Assembly (NCBI GenBank): GCA_902463265.1
Contig: CABQEV010000044.1
Location: forward strand, 1-7,530
Reading direction: 5' to 3'
DNA: 7,530 nucleotides
Origin: UMGS1889 sp900556055
GTDB lineage: Bacteria; Bacillota; Clostridia; Oscillospirales; Ruminococcaceae
In this document: positions 6,301-7,530 of the stretch, piece after piece
How the letters are laid out: the number at the start of each line of letters is the position of its first letter
Position numbering within the stretch: the first letter of the stretch is position 1
The notes under the pieces: model-generated
Database searches by the model: none
The model's input: only the letters and a program-made list of their open reading frames with translations
What the model was told of the DNA's origin: nothing
Translations under genes and position numbers: made by a program

Positions 6301-6410
6301 TCATCAGGGAAGTCAGAAGCGGCGGAGGCACTTACCGCTATGTTGCGGAAAGCGGCGGAAATAACGAGGTAAACGTGTTCCTCCCCGACAATTATGAATT
6401 TATCGGCTGA
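3363..6410 (+). CDS. Membrane c-di-GMP phosphodiesterase: degenerate GGDEF, intact EAL, C-terminal beta-helix
   Basis: A 1015-residue protein predicted to hydrolyse c-di-GMP to pGpG at the inner face of the membrane. A two-helix membrane hairpin (about 15-35 and 41-60) leaves both ends cytoplasmic. A possible PAS-like domain spans about 78-178. The GGDEF domain (about 186-345) is degenerate: the signature reads NTNEF (260-264) and the metal-site region reads FHINGLEKI, so cyclase activity is unlikely. The EAL domain (about 357-600) keeps E389 (in YESLMRPR), N447, E476 (VVEITE), D505-D506 (DDYGTGYS), K526 (KIDR), E562 (AEGIET) and Q582 (IQGFF), so it should be active. Residues about 620-1015 are glycine-rich and beta-type, with about eight rungs of 27-31 residues marked by IGGG-like turns, then a non-repeated cap (about 960-1015). 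They resemble beta-helix domains of Firmicutes carbohydrate-binding surface proteins. No membrane segment separates them from EAL, so they are probably cytoplasmic. AAAGGG lies 11 bases before the ATG. Confidence 0.9.
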   Translation: MIDLFGVKLKTTPLKILAAVIILSAVCFGAAAFLLDGTARIVSASACLASAIAFVLLTVQTKLIKQNMAYCDGLSASCPETLHIVYNVNTQSSIIPEELFELSGMDKSSYKTSDGYVYAGRGEYLRVIAQLTEKPEGDSENIYQAPGSDDKWYKVISFDAGSCRYTLANNASDIVLARGLIRSLRDYDSVTSLLGYEAFTESLKDMLAKGQNCCVVQFHINGLEKITSAVSYAAAEKVLIKIASALKAFLTGDSIAGRRNTNEFIMAINGVSHDSLKNMIAEVFSGVNKAALQCAEELKLPVAVFCGYCLCPEQVSVLDDILSAADFAAFEAESAGSAIPQKFNQVSFGKRREDYHRIQVFDDLISGNEIDYWFQPIVDARTGEIHGYESLMRPRAVSGIRFTPGDVLSLAKEQNMLDEIERLTFFNTIAKVYENQDLFKDRKVFLNSIPSCSLTENDYKYLLENYEPLFGYLVVEITESSEMSLKTIETLRQRFVSHKALLALDDYGTGYSNESNLLKSQPNYIKIDRSLLTGINSNAQKQHLVSNMISFASKHDIRIIAEGIETAEELETVINLGADLIQGFFTCRPQSVILRDIPAEIRELIVEINLRRTRKERKIFEANGTEIVDIASAALQGYTDIVVAGSRVTVTNKNHRAIPINLVFPKGSESTLTLDNITVESMDRPAIILEEGANVKIELKGTNTITGAGVRVPAGSRVVFTGDGDLSVTCDSHGACIGGGKSEDFGEIVFNSLGTVTAAANDDISIAIGGGIAKESLIKMVQGRTVIRTTGEKTIGMGFISGNGEISLVKGVLDIESSGAEAVGLGTFKGDIRLSTCADVSTVCSGDTCACIGGLADSKGTIEINEGHISTKANAKNAVGIGGIGSEINTVVHSGSVTVRAEGGNICGIGDRSEKGSVTIESGKLELNILSGNCVTLGAPTEKTVVFGGNITGNTVEDIKAVNTFGEPLAMHKFDSVGEFIREVRSGGGTYRYVAESGGNNEVNVFLPDNYEFIG

Positions 6411-6427
6411 TAAAACTGCATTTTTTG

Positions 6428-6466
6428 GCAGGCACATTCCGTCAGCAGGCGGGAGTGCCTGCTTTT
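6428..6466 (+). terminator. Terminator of the phosphodiesterase gene
   Basis: GCAGGCAC (6428-6435) pairs perfectly with GTGCCTGC (6455-6462). The stem is extended inward by TTCC/GGGA pairing, and TTTT (6463-6466) follows. It begins 17 bases after the stop codon. The T-run is short but the stem is strong. Confidence 0.78.
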
Positions 6467-6571
6467 GCGTAATGCGGGGATCCCATTGACAACGTTGGTT
6501 TATTCTTTTGTGATAGTACAGTGATAATTTTTTCAAGATTGTAAACTTTGCACTAAATGAAAGGCGGTTTA

Positions 6572-6600
6572 TTGACAAAACCATATAATTGCGGTAAAAT
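6572..6600 (+). promoter_or_regulatory. Promoter of the secreted-protein gene
   Basis: A perfect TTGACA (6572-6577), a 17-bp spacer and TAAAAT (6595-6600, 5/6). Transcription would start near 6607, about 54 bases before the ATG. The region 6467-6571 is otherwise plain AT-rich DNA. A second TTGACA at 6486-6491 lacks a good -10 at normal spacing. Confidence 0.8.
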
Positions 6601-6660
6601 ATCAATATAAATATTATGCGATAGGTCTGTCTTATCATTATATAAAGGAGCGAGACAAGT

Positions 6661-7374
6661 ATGAAAAAGTTCTCAAAATGGCTGTCTGCCGCATTCACAG
6701 CGGTTTTTGCGGCTGCATTGACAGCAGTTACAGCGTTTGCGGCTGATGATTACATCATGTTTGAAGGAGAGGGAACATCTCCCAAGGAGTGGGGTCAGGC
6801 GGTCACATATTATATTCAGGAGCATACAAATGCAGGAATAAAGCTTACCGATCTCAAAGAGGGAAGCAAGATAATCGTTGAATATTCCGTAAACGGCGAG
6901 GATAACGGCAATGATATCGAGCTGATATTCCAGACATGGACTGACGAAGTGCGCTGGAAGCAGATCCAGCCCGCAGAGAATTCCGACGGAACAGCGGTTT
7001 TTCTGTATGATGATATGGTAAGTACATACGGCACAGATGATTTTTCGACAGTTGAGGCTGTAAATGTAGGCGACAGAGGAACGATGATCACAGTAACCAA
7101 GGTAGCGATCGACCTGAGCGGTGATGGACTTTCCGATTTTGCCGAGGATATAGAGACCGAAGCTGAAACAGAGGAGGATACTGCGGAGGCAGAGGAGACC
7201 GAGGCTGAGAATGAGGAGGTCACCGAAACAACTGCCGAAGCTGAGGAAACGACAGCGGCTGAAGATGAAGCACCGAAGAAAGCACCGATAATTCCGATAG
7301 CAATCGTCGGTGTAGTTATTATAGCAGGCGTTGTAGTATTCTTTGTAATAAAGTCAAGAAACAAATACTACTGA
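6661..7374 (+). CDS. Secreted, membrane-anchored surface protein with acidic stalk; possible carbohydrate-binding head
   Basis: A 237-residue surface protein without an established function. A clear signal peptide (KK, hydrophobic core 8-24, cleavage near TAFA-AD at 27/28) is followed by a beta-rich domain (about 29-155). Its FQTWTDEVRWKQIQP and later AVNVGDRGTMITVTKVAI stretches recall jelly-roll carbohydrate-binding modules on Ruminococcus surface enzymes; this is my impression and not verified. Residues 159-207 form a low-complexity stalk of Glu, Thr, Ala and Asp, probably extended. Then come a proline-containing membrane segment (about 210-230) and a basic tail, KSRNKYY. There is no LPxTG, so it is held by this C-terminal helix, with the head outside. 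The ATG has AAAGGAG (6644-6650) 10 bases upstream. It is transcribed alone, from its own promoter to its own terminator, downstream of the phosphodiesterase. A role in attachment to polysaccharide is plausible. No enzyme motif is visible. Confidence 0.88.
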   Translation: MKKFSKWLSAAFTAVFAAALTAVTAFAADDYIMFEGEGTSPKEWGQAVTYYIQEHTNAGIKLTDLKEGSKIIVEYSVNGEDNGNDIELIFQTWTDEVRWKQIQPAENSDGTAVFLYDDMVSTYGTDDFSTVEAVNVGDRGTMITVTKVAIDLSGDGLSDFAEDIETEAETEEDTAEAEETEAENEEVTETTAEAEETTAAEDEAPKKAPIIPIAIVGVVIIAGVVVFFVIKSRNKYY

Positions 7375-7398
7375 GTGGGGACACCCCCACGGGTTTTT
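7375..7398 (+). terminator. Terminator of the secreted-protein gene
   Basis: GTGGGG (7375-7380) pairs with CCCCAC (7385-7390) over an ACAC loop, then GGG and five Ts (7394-7398). It starts directly after the stop codon. As on the fruK side, the T-run is the first part of the repeat element. Confidence 0.75.
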
Positions 7399-7530
7399 CG
7401 CGATACGGCGCGGCTAGCCGTCGCCTTACTTATGTTTAGGGATATGGTTATGCGTCCGCGCAAAGGTTACTTTGTGTTTTGTTTGATAGGAGAACTGCTT
7501 TTGTGGTTCTCCTTTTGCTTTTTAGGTTCA
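7394..7530 (+). repeat. Gene-3'-end repeat element, right copy (reaches window edge)
   Basis: The + strand here matches the minus strand of 429-567 at about 92% over the core 7394-7523. The last seven bases still match 5 of 7, so the element may continue past the window. It starts 19 bases after the stop codon (23 on the fruK side). Its hairpin at 7407-7425 is GGCG-CGGC-TA-GCCG-T-CGCC, with the inner pair changed from T-A to C-G relative to the left copy. A short open frame starting at ATG 7432 runs to the edge, but it loses register with the left copy at the 1-base indels. I therefore read the element as non-coding. Confidence 0.85.
7488..7523 (+). terminator. Terminator hairpin inside the right repeat copy
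   Basis: AGGAGAAC (7488-7495) pairs with GTTCTCCT (7506-7513) around the loop TGCTTTTGTG, followed by TTTGCTTTTT (7514-7523). It is identical base for base to the left-copy hairpin and forms a second, back-up terminator about 115 bases past the stop codon. Confidence 0.75.

Noticed and set aside
6486..6516. Second promoter for the surface-protein gene (TTGACA at 6486-6491)
   Set aside because: No acceptable -10 hexamer lies at 16-18 bp. The nearest, TGATAG, is at 19 bp and weak, while the promoter at 6572-6600 is much better.
7141..7281. Tandem DNA repeat in the acidic stretch of the surface protein
   Set aside because: The GAG/GCT/ACC-rich pattern reflects Glu/Ala/Thr codons of a low-complexity stalk, without a fixed repeat unit.
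7432..7530. Open frame running off the right edge, starting MFRDMVMRPRKGYF
   Set aside because: It lies in the repeat element, matches the left copy's frame only for the first 14 or so residues and then shifts, and overlaps a terminator hairpin. Non-coding is more likely.

Overview
The window looks like chromosomal DNA of a gut or rumen Clostridia, most likely Ruminococcus or a close Oscillospiraceae relative. This is inferred from moderate GC content, consensus Gram-positive promoters (TTGACx, 17 bp, TATAAT), AAAGGA-type ribosome binding sites, many rho-independent terminators and the kinds of proteins encoded. No rRNA, tRNA, CRISPR array, transposase or integrase was seen.

Layout. Bases 1-590 hold no convincing gene. 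They are dense with stem-loops: a folded stretch ending in a long terminator on the + strand (1-229), a cluster of GC-rich hairpins (336-429), and a ~139-bp repeat element (429-567). Three minus-strand genes follow. A 1-phosphofructokinase (591-1520) and a Nudix hydrolase (1574-1981) form a probable two-gene operon behind a TATAAT promoter at 2044-2072. A five-helix membrane protein of unknown function (2272-3003) has its own promoter and terminator. After a divergent intergenic region come two plus-strand genes. The first (3363-6410) is a 1015-residue membrane-bound c-di-GMP phosphodiesterase with a degenerate GGDEF domain, an EAL domain keeping all the catalytic residues I checked, and a C-terminal ~400-residue beta-helix. 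The second (6661-7374) is a secreted protein with a beta-rich N-terminal domain, an acidic Glu/Thr/Ala stalk and a C-terminal membrane anchor. Each has its own promoter and terminator.

Two things stand out. First, the phosphodiesterase ends in a Gly-rich beta-helix of a type familiar from surface and carbohydrate-binding proteins. No membrane segment separates it from the EAL domain, so it should lie in the cytoplasm. Second, the fruK operon (left) and the secreted-protein gene (right) are both followed, 19-23 bases after the stop codon, by copies of the same ~130-140-bp element (about 92% identical over the aligned core, two 1-base indels). The copies are inverted in the window but sit in the same orientation relative to their genes. 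The element starts at the T-run of the gene's own terminator, carries a hairpin with a compensatory base-pair change between copies, and ends in a second terminator hairpin.

Functionally the genes are not one pathway: sugar-phosphate metabolism with nucleotide clean-up on the left, c-di-GMP signalling plus a cell-surface protein on the right. The surface protein may belong to the adhesion or carbohydrate-contact functions that c-di-GMP often governs, but only adjacency supports that.
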